A DNA stretch of 64,000 nt from Pomacea canaliculata (lineage: Eukaryota > Mollusca > Gastropoda > Architaenioglossa > Ampullariidae), in the NCBI RefSeq assembly GCF_003073045.1, contig NC_037593.1, positions 4,269,525 to 4,333,524 of the forward strand, written 5' to 3'. This document shows positions 11,123 through 23,362 of the stretch, one piece after another. Both the position numbers and the translations under genes were made by a program. Position 1 is the stretch's first letter. Each line of letters begins with the position of its first letter. The notes below the pieces were generated by a model, which made no database searches, had not been told where the DNA came from, and saw nothing but the letters and a program-made list of their open reading frames with translations.

Positions 11123-14100
11123 ATTCTAAGGAAGGAGGGCAGAAATGGAAGAAAGGGCGGCAAGTTTAAATACCAGAGGTTTGTTTCTAAAACTGCGTAA
11201 CAGCAAACAAGAGATGTATTTATTTTTCTGCATGGTTTCTTTATATACTGTTGTTAAGTTTCCTCTCCCCAAAGTATCCAGCACCACCTTAATCAAATAC
11301 CAGCCAGGGAAATTAGTCATCATTGCAGTGACAGCAACAATGACAGCTTCCAACCTCTTGGGAAGGATGGATTTGTCCCCTTAACTTGCATCCTGGCGGA
11401 TTTGGAGGGGAAACAAATTGCACAATTATTTATCACGTGATCATTTCTGAGAGCCACGCGATTGGTTGGTTCCTCAAAGGCTCTTCTCGGTGTGATTAAA
11501 CTAATTGACACGTCAGCTGATTACACACGTGTTATCCCACCTTCTCACCTCCGGCCTGCGCCCACGCAGGGAACTTTTGAAGCCCCCAGCAGGACATTTC
11601 AAAGATAAACAACCCTGCACCCCGTCACACCTGTTAAATGAAATTCGAAGAGGGTACATGAATAAGATGTGCACGTCCGCGATAAGGAGACACCCCCAAA
11701 GACCTCAGATAAACTGTGTTTACTCTCAAGTTTTTACTCGTTTTTCTGCGCCCACTCTGTTTAGATTACGATACTAGCTGCAATTAGATACACCGTGTCG
11801 TCAGGAACATGCATGTACCGGTAAGAAAAAAAAAATGTATTCAATATGTGCATGTTGGGGCTCATGCGCCAATACTCGTGAATGTAAAGGCTTGCATGGA
11901 AAGAAAAACTGAACTTGTCGATGACGCTTTTCAATACGATGAGGTACATACACGTTTCGTAGCAACATACACACACACGGATATGCACATTTTGAATAGC
12001 TTGAGCTAGTGGGAGAAGATTTAGCAACCAAAGTATGAACATCTGCCACATATAACCATCATTTTGACAATTAATCATGGATGTGTATAGTCTGTCAGCC
12101 AAGACCAACGCTTAGTCTCTTGCGAAGTGATCTGCTGTTAGTCTCAGCGAGCCTAAACAATGTGACTAAACCGGAAGCTTTGTAGTCTCATGCCTCGTTT
12201 TAGTAGTTAACTAGGAAAAAAATCTTGGGCCAGCTGTCCAGTAATACAAGTTCGTGGGTTAATCGTCTCCAGGCATGAGTGATTGCTCGGCTGTGAAGAA
12301 GAGATGGGAGAATGTGTACGAGGTGGTCATCTGCTGGAAAGATATGAAATTTGAACAACCCACTTTTGTCACGGGAATCTTGGCTAAGCCAACTTTGTCA
12401 CAGCAATATTTAAACTTGGCTATGATCTCTGTGACAAAGCTGGCACGTAAATTGGATTGAAGATGGACCAGTGAAGGACCATTTTTTGAGGGACATGTGG
12501 TATTGTTACCATGGTCGTTTCTAAATGTGGGAGAACGATTCTTCTTCTTGTTCCTAATCACACTCAGTGGAGCATAGGGCCGCAACTAATAGAACGATTA
12601 GCCACGGACAATTTCGCTGTTGGTAAGGCTGATTTCAAAAAGAAAATAGGGTTTCACCTCGACTTCAACAGAACCCATAACTACAACAGTAGTAAATTAA
12701 TTAATGTACCGATCAAGACTACAAGCTCACATTTAAGTACTATGATATTGTAATTCCCAGATGTTCAACCATGACACAATGATACCAATAGTTTAAAGTC
12801 GCAAACCGTTGTAGTACACAACACACACTCTGAAATGCTTTGCACCAGAAGCGAGGGTGGGGTTGTGGGCATTTTGCTAGGACTGCAAAGCGAAACCATT
12901 TAAATCAAATGTTGCTGAAATCCCCATTTTTTTTTTTAATTCAATGGGGTTTTTTTTCTTTTTCCTCCTTCTCAATACTAAGGTCAGAAGGCTGAGTGGG
13001 TACAGCTACATGCGCAAATATGTACATGTGTAGTTTGCTAAGTGGTTGCCCTGTGAACACAATTATTGGGGTAGGTGCACTAATGCTTATAAAACTAAAA
13101 CTGTTCTAACAAATCAAATTTAGAAATGTTTTTCAAATACCACTCCTATGCCATTTAAATGCGTTACATAAGCGTTGCACAAAATTAATTCCTGACGGGA
13201 ACGAGTCTTATTTAAAACAATTTTAATTTTTAAAAACTGTAGTTTTTATAAAACTGATTATATAAATAGTTTTAGAGCCTGAACGTATTTTCATGTAAAA
13301 ATCGTTTAGTTCAGGAACAGCCTTCACACTCAACTTAAAACTACGGTATTTGTAATATCCAAAAGCTATATGGTGAAACATACTCAACTGCTTTGCTTCT
13401 TGCAAGGTACTTTCAATTCTCCTGAGGTCGCTTTTACGCAATGCATGTTTGTGAAATCACCGAACTCTTTTCACTTGCAAGGCGCTGAAAGCTAAAGAAA
13501 GCAGTCCTAGCACTTTTGGTAAATAATCCAGGACAAAAGTCGGTCAATTTTCTACAAGAAACTCAAGTGCATTTCTATGGCGTGTATGCTCTACTTATTC
13601 TGAATGCGTTATGAGTGGGCACAGGCTCAATATCGAAGTAATAACCTCGAGAACACGTCGCACCCACCAAGGAGAAATGTGACAATATTTTGTAGCTGTC
13701 GTACAAGTGCGATCTTAATGAGTTACACTGAAAGGACCGTCACTTTTGGCTACCCGTTAGCGATCCTCTCATCTGGAAATTTGTTTACTAAGTGTTTATT
13801 GATACCCCACCACACACACACACTTTCTGTTGTTGTTGTTCTTGTTAGCATCTCACATAACTAAGACAAGGAACAGGGTATCTTCATTAGACACGCTTTC
13901 ACAACAAAACAGCTGTCGGAAAAATGTGTTCGGTTAAGACGAGCAATCATCAAACGGATAAAAGAAACTTTGTGATATATGTTGTAAGTTATCGGGTAAA
14001 ACCGCGAATGTTTCAACACTGAGAAGGCGAGCTCGGAGTGGGGACCTATTGAAACGGTTGCTATCTGCAGTGCGTTGTCTTTCCCTCATATTTATTATTT

Positions 14101-15385
14101 ATTAGGGTTACCAAATTTTTAAGCAGGCATAAACTTGGCAGGCTTCATCACTTGATGGCTATACTGTTCGACTGCGGCACACAAGCTGGTGGCTGAACAA
14201 TACTCCCCTCCCCAACCCCAGCAGAAATAAGTATTTAATCGGGACAGCAAACGTAGCCGGAAGAGAGATCGAGTTGTCTCTGATTTCTATTGTTCTTGCA
14301 ATTAATCTTCAAATAAATGGCCTTAGCATTATTAAAAATACTTTATTATATTTTAGCTTTCATTAAATTGTACTCGCATCTTATAATACATATCCACCAC
14401 CACCACCCTACAAAACCAGGTCCACACACACATGCAAATATGTACAGACAGAGCAGAACTGTTCAATTTTCTTAAACTTGATAGATAGAAAATTACAGGT
14501 GGGAAGGAAAGTAAAAAATATGGTAACAGCTGTAATGTGGATGTGCAACAAACTGTATGCACCTCTTTAAGATGAGCTAGTGACTTGCAAAATACAGTTG
14601 TACAATAAACTGTATACTTCCTTTAAGATGAGTTATGGTGACTTTTGTGAATTTGCATGTAGAACATTTCTAGTATTTGAAGACAGTATTCTAAAATTGC
14701 CAGGCCTATAAAACATTATGAAGATCTGTCTTCGCCAAACAGCCCTGAGTCTAATAATGTCAGAGAGTTGATTAGAGTCCAAAAGTTTTCCATTGTCCAT
14801 GGAACTGTTTCTGTGGACATTGGATGGTGACTGCTGCTTTCAGGACTGGAACAGAAATATAGAACCATGATTCCCTGACACTACATCTACCACTCAACAA
14901 CCCATAATCACCATATTAAAAATGGAAAACTAGACTATTAAATATTCTAAATCAAAAATAGTGGTAGTCATGTTTTTCCTTGTAGTTGATATTTTAGGTG
15001 ATTCTGATGTAGAAAAAGAAATGCTGCACATACAGCTTATCATAAACAATATAAAAGAACATATTCCGATTTTACAACAGGTGATTAAAAAAATGGTTGG
15101 TTAGTGTATTTGATTGAAGAGTGGTTGTTTCACAACATGGAGGCAAGGGGTGATTACATTAAGATTAAAAGAAACTTGAATAATCAGAAGACACCCTGCA
15201 AACCAGCCACATGATCAGGTAGTTACTAGTTAGAACTGCAGCATATGTGCCTTGATATCTGATCCCAGGACTATCAATCCTCCCTGTAGTTTCACATAAA
15301 AGCATTGTACTGCTATGCTGCTTTTTTTGGGTGGGGGAGGAGCAGTAAAAACGTTTATTTTTTGGTCAAAAACATAATAAGTCCC

Positions 15386-17080
15386 TTACTTCACATTTAT
15401 AGGGTCGTTAAAGGTGACAAGAATGTCACTCATAAACGTTGGTAAACGGAAAAGAACCATGTGAATATTAACGTTGTTCAGAGCAGATTCTTTGAACTTT
15501 GACACAAGCTGCTGTCCAGTAAGCCAGTACACACTCTTGCATCTGAAATTAAAATGATTTCTGCTATTTTAAATAGAGGAATTACATTTTTAAATGACAG
15601 TGCAAAAGATTAAACAGCATTACCATCAACATTGTAAATACACATCATGTTTTCCCTCCTATTGCTTCATTTGAACTGTATTCTTTAGAGTTTGACATTA
15701 ATAAGAGTTAATAAACAAGAAAAACTTAAAATAATACTTAAATGATTTCAGGATTAAGTGCTATACATGATTAGAGTAAGAAGATGATAGCTCCCACCCA
15801 CCTTACATCCTCCCCCAAATCATAAAACAGTTTTTGTTATAATACCTCCCCCCCCCCTTTTTTTTTTACATCCTTATCTTTTATTTCAAGTCTCTCACTT
15901 GGGTATTCCATTACAGCTGCTAACTAAACTTAGTCAACAGGTCATTATGAGGACGACTAAGATGTACAAAAGATGTCTTCTTCACTTTTTATTTTTCTGT
16001 TTTGGCAACGAATGGTTTTCGGGATCCTTATTTAAAGATTTAAGTACTGAAAGCTAAAAACAGGGTTTGCATTGACATCAACTTACAACGAAATAGATCA
16101 GTATAATCAGTATCATCAATGTAGAAAAATTAAAAACAATAACAAAGTAATACCTACTCTTTTAAGGAAATCTGGCTGAGGTCCAAAACACCAGCTGCCT
16201 GGATACAACTCTTTTCACAACCAGAAGCATCATTACTTTCAGCAAGTTCCTCAAAGTGAATTCTGATTGACATCATGATGCATTTAAATGGGTCAAAGAA
16301 CCTCTACCATGCTGTGAAAATATCTCTGTCTTCTAGTATGCTCAAAACCGTTATAACATATTATATTAAGAAGTATATATAGTAGAGCATAAACTTCATC
16401 TAAAAGCTTACAAATAACTTTACTGCTAAATGATACACTACATAATTTCATTATATTTTAAAAATGTGTGAAACCCCTGATATCTCAATTTCACACATTC
16501 AAGAGCTCTTTCCTCCTGCAAAACAGCTTTGGTTATCTTACCTTAGTGCTACTTCATCAGGCTCCTGAACATACTCCATGATTTCAATGATGATACTTTG
16601 ATCAGTCTTGGCATGTGCAAACACCTCTTGATTATCTGGGATTTCTCTCAGCAAGCTTTTTTTCAACACAGATCAACATAATACTGATATTAAGTAATGG
16701 TTGTATAATCAAGGTAGCGTATAATCACTAAATCATGACTAATCTGATAAATGCACAGAAATGATGACTTCTGATGACAGTCTAATAAAAGAGTATATTT
16801 AAATGTAATCCTAAAATTCTATATCCATCTATACATATGAATTATAATAATCATTTTTAATCTGTTAGTCCACTTTAGATTTAAGGAAAATAACAATGAC
16901 AATGATCAACTATATTAAATTGGTTCCAGTGGGCGATTTAAGCATGGGAAGGTGCTCTAGTTACAGTAAGTTAAAAATAAAAGTAAAAGTGGGGGTTATT
17001 TATATAATATAGTACCTCATATCTTGCGCATCATGGGGCAACATTCCAACCATGGCTCCACCATAAAATAATTGCTCCAT
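15386..17080 (-). CDS. RANGRF: Ran guanine nucleotide release factor (MOG1)
   Basis: MOG1 binds the nuclear GTPase Ran, promotes nucleotide release, and supports nuclear protein import. Exons: 17080-17016, 16655-16542, 16262-16158, 15542-15386. Phases agree and total 441 nt (146 residues). The N-terminus LFYGGAMVGMLP matches the family's LFGGAFSAILP. Exon 2 has IPDNQEVFAHAKTDQSIIIE, close to human [20 protein letters not shown]. The last exons carry RIHFEELAE and CKSVYWLTGQQ. It stops soon after LVTFNDPINVK, so it lacks the roughly 40-residue tail of the human protein (186 residues). The start is the ATG just before EQLFYGG; an upstream 5' UTR exon is possible. It is divergently paired with POLD4, 706 bp between start codons. 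Confidence 0.9.
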
Positions 17081-17786
17081 ATCTGGTGATTCTCTTTAAG
17101 TCTAAAAATAAAAGCCAATCTCTAAATAAAATGATTTTAAGATGTCTTGTTAAGATAACATAAAATGGGTGTAATTTTTAAATATTAACTGCGAACAGCA
17201 TATTTACCGATTAATATTATGTATCCACAGACGTATATTGGGATATATTAGTTCGTGATGTGTCTATATAATCCACTAAAGCTTTCAATAGCTAGCTGTT
17301 ATACTGATTCGGCTCCATGTTTCCAACCGATACACAAAGAATCGTTAACTTACTGTAAAAAAGATTTTAAAAAAAAACCAACTTACAGATCGTACCAAAT
17401 TCTACTTGACTAACGTGAGAATTTAAGAGTTGTCTCAGATTCGTAGACCTCCTACGCAGATTCTAACCGGCGATTCGATGCCGATGAGTCTTGCGATAGT
17501 GAAAGTAGCCCGACATAAAACTACATGTGACAGTGCATCTGTATACACGTCCGTGGTGTGACGGATACATGCATCTAGGTGGTGCGTATTATTCTTAAGC
17601 GGTAGGTTTATGAAAATACTTAAGTCAGAGTTTCTTAAAATGTACCAAAAGATTAAATCTTTTCGACTAACGCATTTGATACGAGACGTTGATTTGCGTT
17701 GTAATATATGCTACACACAAAGCTCAGCGACGTTTGTAAGAGGTTTTTTGATTGGTCGATTTTTCAGCGTGCACGCGACTGGCATC
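17081..17786. promoter_or_regulatory. Shared head-to-head promoter region, RANGRF/POLD4
   Basis: 706 bp separate the two start codons. The right half is richer in CpG than the surrounding introns. No TATA box is obvious. Non-coding first exons may lie inside. That it is a bidirectional promoter is inferred from gene orientation and spacing. Confidence 0.5.
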
Positions 17787-20619
17787 ATGGCGGAGCGGAT
17801 TACAGATGTGTACAAACAAATAAAGAAAGCAAGACGATGTCACAAGGAAGTTAAAAGTAATTGAATATTCTCTTGTAATTCATTCTCTTTTTTGAAGTAG
17901 TTCACATCGTGATCGACGTATAGTTTAGGTGTGAAAGCAAAAGGGGCGGAGAAGTGACCCCCTGTTTTGCGACTGATTAAGTTTAGATGCAGTTGACAAC
18001 AAACGCTGGTCATTAAAAAAAAAGGGTATTGTGGTCGTTTTAGGGGAATGTAAGTGTTTATAAAATCATCATTATTATGGAGGCGTTTGTGGTTTAATTT
18101 TTTTTATTTCTGTTACAAACTGTTTTGTGTTAGCATCCAGTCGAGTGTCTGAAGATAATCGAAATGTTGCTTTGCCTAAAAACAATCCAAGTGATTTACA
18201 AATTCTGAAAGAGTTCGACTTGGCCTTGGAATTTGGACCTTGTGCAGGTAAGAGGTAAAAATTTTGAGAAGAAACATGCTGACATGCACAGTTTCAAGCC
18301 TTAAAGGTGGTTAAATCCTTAAAAGATTTAGCAATATGAATAGGGAAAGTGAATAGGGAAGTAGTAGCTAGCATGCTACATAAGAACACCCATTGGTAAC
18401 CACATTTACATCTGCTGCTTTCTTTTCACACAACATTGCAAATGTATTTAAAGCAGTCAGCGTTTACTTTCAACAAAAACCTTACAGGTGTTTCATCTTT
18501 ATTTAATCTCTGAATAAATACTGTTTTAGGTATGGTGATGGTAGCACCTCACAAAAGCAGAAAGCAAATTTCCACAGTTTAAATCTGACACCATAATGAC
18601 TTGAATTATACTTTCATTAAAACCATCAAGATGAACCATTGATATGACTCAATGAACATGTCATGAATAGTCAGCAGGTTTTTAAAACTCATGTCACTAA
18701 ATTCATGAGATATAGTCCAACTTAAGCACCATCAAAATTTATTTCACAGGTATTACACGTCTAGAAAGGTGGGAGAGAGCTTTTAAACATGGATTTGATC
18801 CTCCATTGTGCGTTAAAGACATTTTGATAAAGCATCAGGATCACAAACAATATAATCATTGGTGAGAATTTATTTACCAAATAATGATGTGTTGAGATGC
18901 TTATGCATACAACTGGATGTTCATAGGTTATGGGGTTAAAGCAGCGGTTCTCAACCTGTGGGGCGCGACCCCCTGGGGGGTCGCGACGTGCCTACAAGGG
19001 GGTCGCGAAGGTGGTCCTTTTTTAAAGTTTCTTATACTGGTATAGTGAAATTAGCTTAGATTGTGTAACCGAGTGGTGAGGGCGATCAAACTCCAAATCT
19101 CTTCTCCCTATTCAAGTACAACTGTCTCGGCATGCAGTGACTTCTCACTTCTAAAATTCAAACACAATCCCCATCTCAACAATTAAGCCTCCAATCTCCT
19201 CCTTCCCCTCTCTCCCCAACCTCTCATCGCTGACTCCCTCTCCCTCTCAGTCACACCTCTCTCTTTTTAAAAAAAAAAAAAATTAAAAGGCACCCATTCA
19301 GGAAACGTCCATCATTCACACCCTTTCCCCTCGCACGTGCTCAGTCCTAGTACTCTAGGTCCCTGACAGAAGGCCATGACCAGACAGTGCGGGGTGGGGG
19401 TTAAGAACGACCGATGGCTGCTGCTAATGCATATTTATCAGACATATTTGAGAAGCTGACGTTGTGAATACTTCTATGCAAGGGAAGACACCACTCAAAC
19501 ACTGACAAGATAATGCTTTCGTCCGAAAAATTTCGTTGTGGGCAAGAGAAATATTTTTGATATGTTTCGTGCTTGTGTAAGTGCAAGGCTGACACTTGAA
19601 TCTTGATGAGGTGAAGAATGTAATTATTGCCATCTAAACGGACTGCAAGAAAGGTTTCAGCATTACTTCGCTGAAATTGATGTGACTAAATACGATGGAT
19701 TCGTAATCCATTTCTGGCTGATCCTAGCACAAGCGGGTTGTCCACGCAAGAAGAAGAGCAGCTCATCGACCTTTCGAGTGACCAGTCCCTGAAAATGGTC
19801 TTTCCAGACAACACCAGTGCCAACATGCTGGATTAGCATCAACGGTGAATATCCTCCCTTTCTGAGAAAGCAATGAAAGTTCTGCTGCCATTTTCAACTT
19901 CGTATATGTGTGAGCAAGGATTTTCATTGGCAGCACTGAAGTCGAAATACAGAAATCGTGTGGACGCAGAGGCTGAGCTGCGAATAGCAGTGGGTACGAA
20001 CATCGCACACAGGTTCGCTTCTCTATGCAACAGCAGCAGGCTCAACCTTCTCATTAATCAAGTGAGTGTCTAATAAAACTAATAAATAATATTTATTAGC
20101 ACCGCAGAATTTGCTTTAGTAAAAATTTCATTAACAGTTATACTTTTTGCAGATACGAACTTTGTTCTTCCGTTGTTGATTCCTCGACGCGGGATCGGAG
20201 GTTAGCTAAGGCTCTCGGACCGACCTGAAACGTACGGTGTTCGTCAGGGGGTCGCCACAAGTAAAAGGTTGAGAACCGCTGGGTTAAAGGTTTTGCAATA
20301 CTACTATCACAGGATGAAGAACTAAAATATTTTGGAATGGGTTTTCATGTGAAAATGACAAAAACAGTTTTAGATTATCTCAGCCATCAACAACATTACA
20401 ATGAAAAAAAAACAGGTCTTTTGCAATCAGTGTCATGTAACATAGGTTTACTGCCTTTTGCTTTTGACTATGCAGACAGCTAATGATTAGCTCAGTCTTG
20501 TGTTATTCTATCTCATGGGATACAATTCACTGTTGCTTGTCCCGTAAATGTTATTCTGAGATATGTGTGTGTGATTTTTAAAATCTTGTTTCAGCTTGTG
20601 GAATGATTATGATATATAA
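17787..20619 (+). CDS. POLD4: DNA polymerase delta subunit 4 (p12)
   Basis: Smallest accessory subunit of replicative DNA polymerase delta, which stabilises the complex and binds PCNA. Exons: 17787-17856, 18134-18247, 18750-18861, 20595-20619. They total 321 nt, 106 residues (human 107). The N-terminal RITDVYKQIKK matches the unusual PIP-box region of human p12 (RLITDSY). The core EFGPCAGITRLERWERA and the ending CLWNDYDI match the family pattern GPCTGITRLQRW and the terminal SLWHLY. The start is the first ATG in frame, in MAERITD. The last coding exon has only 25 nt. Intron 3 holds a 1.3-kb hAT transposon copy with no visible effect on the splice sites. Head to head with RANGRF. Confidence 0.92.
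18934..20289 (+). mobile_element. hAT-superfamily DNA transposon copy with 8-bp target duplication
   Basis: The element spans 18942-20281. Its ends are inverted repeats: left CAGCGGTTCTCAACCTGTGG, right AGGTTGAGAACCGCTG. The direct repeat GGTTAAAG sits at 18934-18941 and 20282-20289, the 8-bp target duplication typical of hAT. The interior keeps a decayed piece of the transposase C-terminal dimerisation region near 19873-20040 (FSTSYMCEQGFSLAALKSKY), like the ZBED5/FAM200 type. Most of the transposase is missing or interrupted by stops, so it is non-autonomous. It sits in intron 3 of POLD4. Confidence 0.92.
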
Positions 20620-21039
20620 CAGATTTGGTTCCATACTGGAAAAACTCTGGATCAAGGATGTAACTGCAACTCTTACACTCCAGCTTCAGGATTTAAACAT
20701 AAAGATGTACGTGTAAATATGTTTTCAAGGTATTTCTTTTTACTGTTATTAAAGTATAAGTTACTTTTAAATCATGCATATTTCTTTACAAATGTTTTGT
20801 AAATTTCCTTTATTTTTATTATTATAATTCAAATTATAAGGAAACAGAATTATGTTTCTGATATTGCTGCATTTGCCTATTACTGTTTTAATGGCGTATT
20901 CTCATTTAAATGTTCTTGTTTGTTCTCTTCAGCAATTGATAGATTTTAATGTTTCCCACTCCCACCATCCTAAGTAATGAAAAATCTTTGTTACATCAGC
21001 ATTTGCCTTAAAACAACCAACAGGCATGTTTCTAACCCT

Positions 21040-21267
21040 CTGGGGACGTTATGAAGCAAGGGTAGATAATTGCTAACAGGCAATCAAGGACAGGTGTCTT
21101 CCCTCCATAGTTATAAAACTGTGTCTAAACCCCACAATGTTGCAGGGGTTTCTTTGTCCCTGTTTTATGGCCTCAGGGGTAAAGCAGCATACATGTGTTC
21201 TGGACATCACATTTCACCTTCAGTACCAAATGTTGCCTGGGCAACCACTTTACGCTTGTTTTATAAA
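21040..21267. repeat. Second copy related to the 9723-9977 MITE
   Basis: It begins CTGGGGACGTTATGAAGCAA, close to the MITE end at 9723. Inside it has segments like GTGTCTAAACCCCA that match the other copy in inverted order. The right end is degraded. Non-coding. Confidence 0.5.
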
Positions 21268-22744
21268 TAAGGCATAAGAATGGTAGATCCTCTTTAATAT
21301 GAATGCATAATTTTATAGATTCCTCAGTTAAAATTAACATTTTAAAAAATAAAAATTAAGTATATTTGCAGGATACACTTCTATCTTATGTGTAAATATT
21401 TTTAAAAAAGAAAATCATAGAATGCCTGTGTACACTACAAGTTCAAGCAGCATATAATGTGTAGATTATATTATACCTTAGAAAATGGTGCTCATTGGCC
21501 TTGCTTTTGTATTCTGAAATAATTCATGAGAACCTGTGCCTTTTCTTTTACCTTTTGTGACTGCCATGTTATAGGCAGCAATTTATAAAACTCAGATTTA
21601 ATACAGTTTTGAAGAGTGTATTTTATAAATATGAGAGATGAGTTTTACAGAATGCTGCTAAAAGTTAAAAAACTTTGAAAACCTTTTCATTTACTGGTTT
21701 CAAGGAACAATGCATTTCAAAATTTAAATGTCATTGAAATGTTGTATTCAGACAAATTTTTTTATGTTCAAAATCTTTTTTCATCACAAAATGCATATTG
21801 TTGAGATGCATGGTTTAAAAGTATTAAAGTATAAAATCCACTTAAGAGTTGAAATATGTATGTGCAAGCACATATGTGTGTGTGTGTTTATATGTGTATG
21901 TCTGTGCCTCATGTGTTTTAAGGGAAGAAGAGGGAGATCTCTTTTGGTTATGAGAAAAGGTGATAACTTCCTTGCTGGCGAAAGCACATGTGTATTGCTA
22001 TACTAATGGATTGTTAGGTGGAAAAGGCAACAATTTTTGCATGATGCTAACATAAAAACATAAAATATGTTTATTGTCCTTCCTATAAAAATTAAACTTA
22101 ATGGTGTTCACAATAATTCCTTCATAAAATGATTCAGTAGATTCAGTAGAAATCTGTGACAGGTCTTGGAAAAAAGTTATTAAAGGAACACTAACATTGG
22201 GCATTTCAGAGAATGTTGTACCTGTGCACAGTGGTTGATGACAAAATCATCAGATTAACTAATCAGACTGAGTTTAAAATCAGTTTTACTGGTGCAAAAT
22301 ATGATGTACTTACATGCTCCTCAAAACGACAGAAATATTATGAAATGTAGCTTGGTTCACCTATAAATGTTCAGTACCAGATACCTCTCCTTTTAATTCT
22401 GGGCTTGTAAATGTAAACATAAAGGTGAAAAAAGTGAGATTTGAGAGAGGCACATTATTGTGGACTCTTTGGTATTATGATGATTTACTCAAAACATTTC
22501 ACAAAAGTATTTCTGCAGTCTCTAAGAAAAAATACATTAAAAGGAATTTTACTTTGCATTTTTGTTTATGAAAAGATTTTGGTTGATTTGAAAATGCTCA
22601 TTTGATGCATTAAAAAAAATTCTGGAATAACAGTGTACATTGATAAAGGACACGTTTAGTAAATAATACAGTGTATAAAAATAATAAGATTTTTTTGTAC
22701 TAATAAGTATGTGTGCAGAATGGGAAAGCTGCTTTGCACATGTC

Positions 22745-23010
22745 ATTTAAGGTAAAAGTTGGCCCCTGACTTTTTTTTAGGTCAAAGGAGTGGCTATTTG
22801 TAGACACCACACTTTTTTTGGTGACAATTCTTTTTGAAAGTGGCACCCATTTACTCTTCCTCTAGCTACTTTCCCTTTTTCCAACCCTCTGTGGAGTTGA
22901 ATACCCCTTTCCAACTGCTGTGTTGACTGGGGTAACATTCTGCCACACAGGAATTGCCCATTCACATCTGGGTTTGAACACCAGTGCTCTAATCAGTTTG
23001 CATTCCACTT
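22745..23010 (-). repeat. Candidate tRNA-derived SINE
   Basis: The minus strand has GATTAGAGCACTGG, like a tRNA D-arm/A box, then GTTCAAACCC, like a B box, then a body that shares pieces with the minus strand of 36230-36475 (CCCAGTCA, a purine-rich GGGAA stretch, AATGGGT). By-eye similarity only. Confidence 0.4.
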
Positions 23011-23362
23011 CCCCGAAGTCATAATTTTTCCAGCATTTGCTGGTATATATTGCAATTACTGGCTAAGCAGTGAGGGATTAAAATGCGTGTTAAAGATCGA
23101 CCAGATATTCAAATTTTATTTAGTGTAGGCTGTAGACCTCTGACTGAAGAGCATGAACAATTCAATGTTTCTTGCAATACTTTTGTACATGTATGTAAAT
23201 ATATGTATACAAGTAAATATATACATAGAAGTATAAAAAAGGTGCATCACCAACGATATCCACTTTTTGTTACCCCTCTGTATCTTTGAAGACATAACTG
23301 TAAAGTTTTTAACAATATCTAAAATGAGAATGTATAAAGATCCATAAATGAAAAATTCTACA

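Larger units (their letters stand above)
9372..15385. other. Gene-free stretch upstream of PIGZ copy B and downstream of RANGRF
   Basis: No coding exon recognised on either strand in about 6 kb. It holds an MITE at 9723-9977, a purine-rich tract at about 10985-11122, and short homopolymer and CA tracts (for example near 13811). The open frames here are short and match no family I know. Confidence 0.6.
20620..23362. other. Intergenic space between the 3' ends of POLD4 and STYXL1
   Basis: AT-rich, with 3' UTRs expected at both edges. It contains an MITE-related repeat at about 21040-21267, GT/TG-rich sequence at about 21870-21900, and a tRNA-SINE-like stretch at about 22745-23010. No coding exon recognised. 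Confidence 0.5.
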
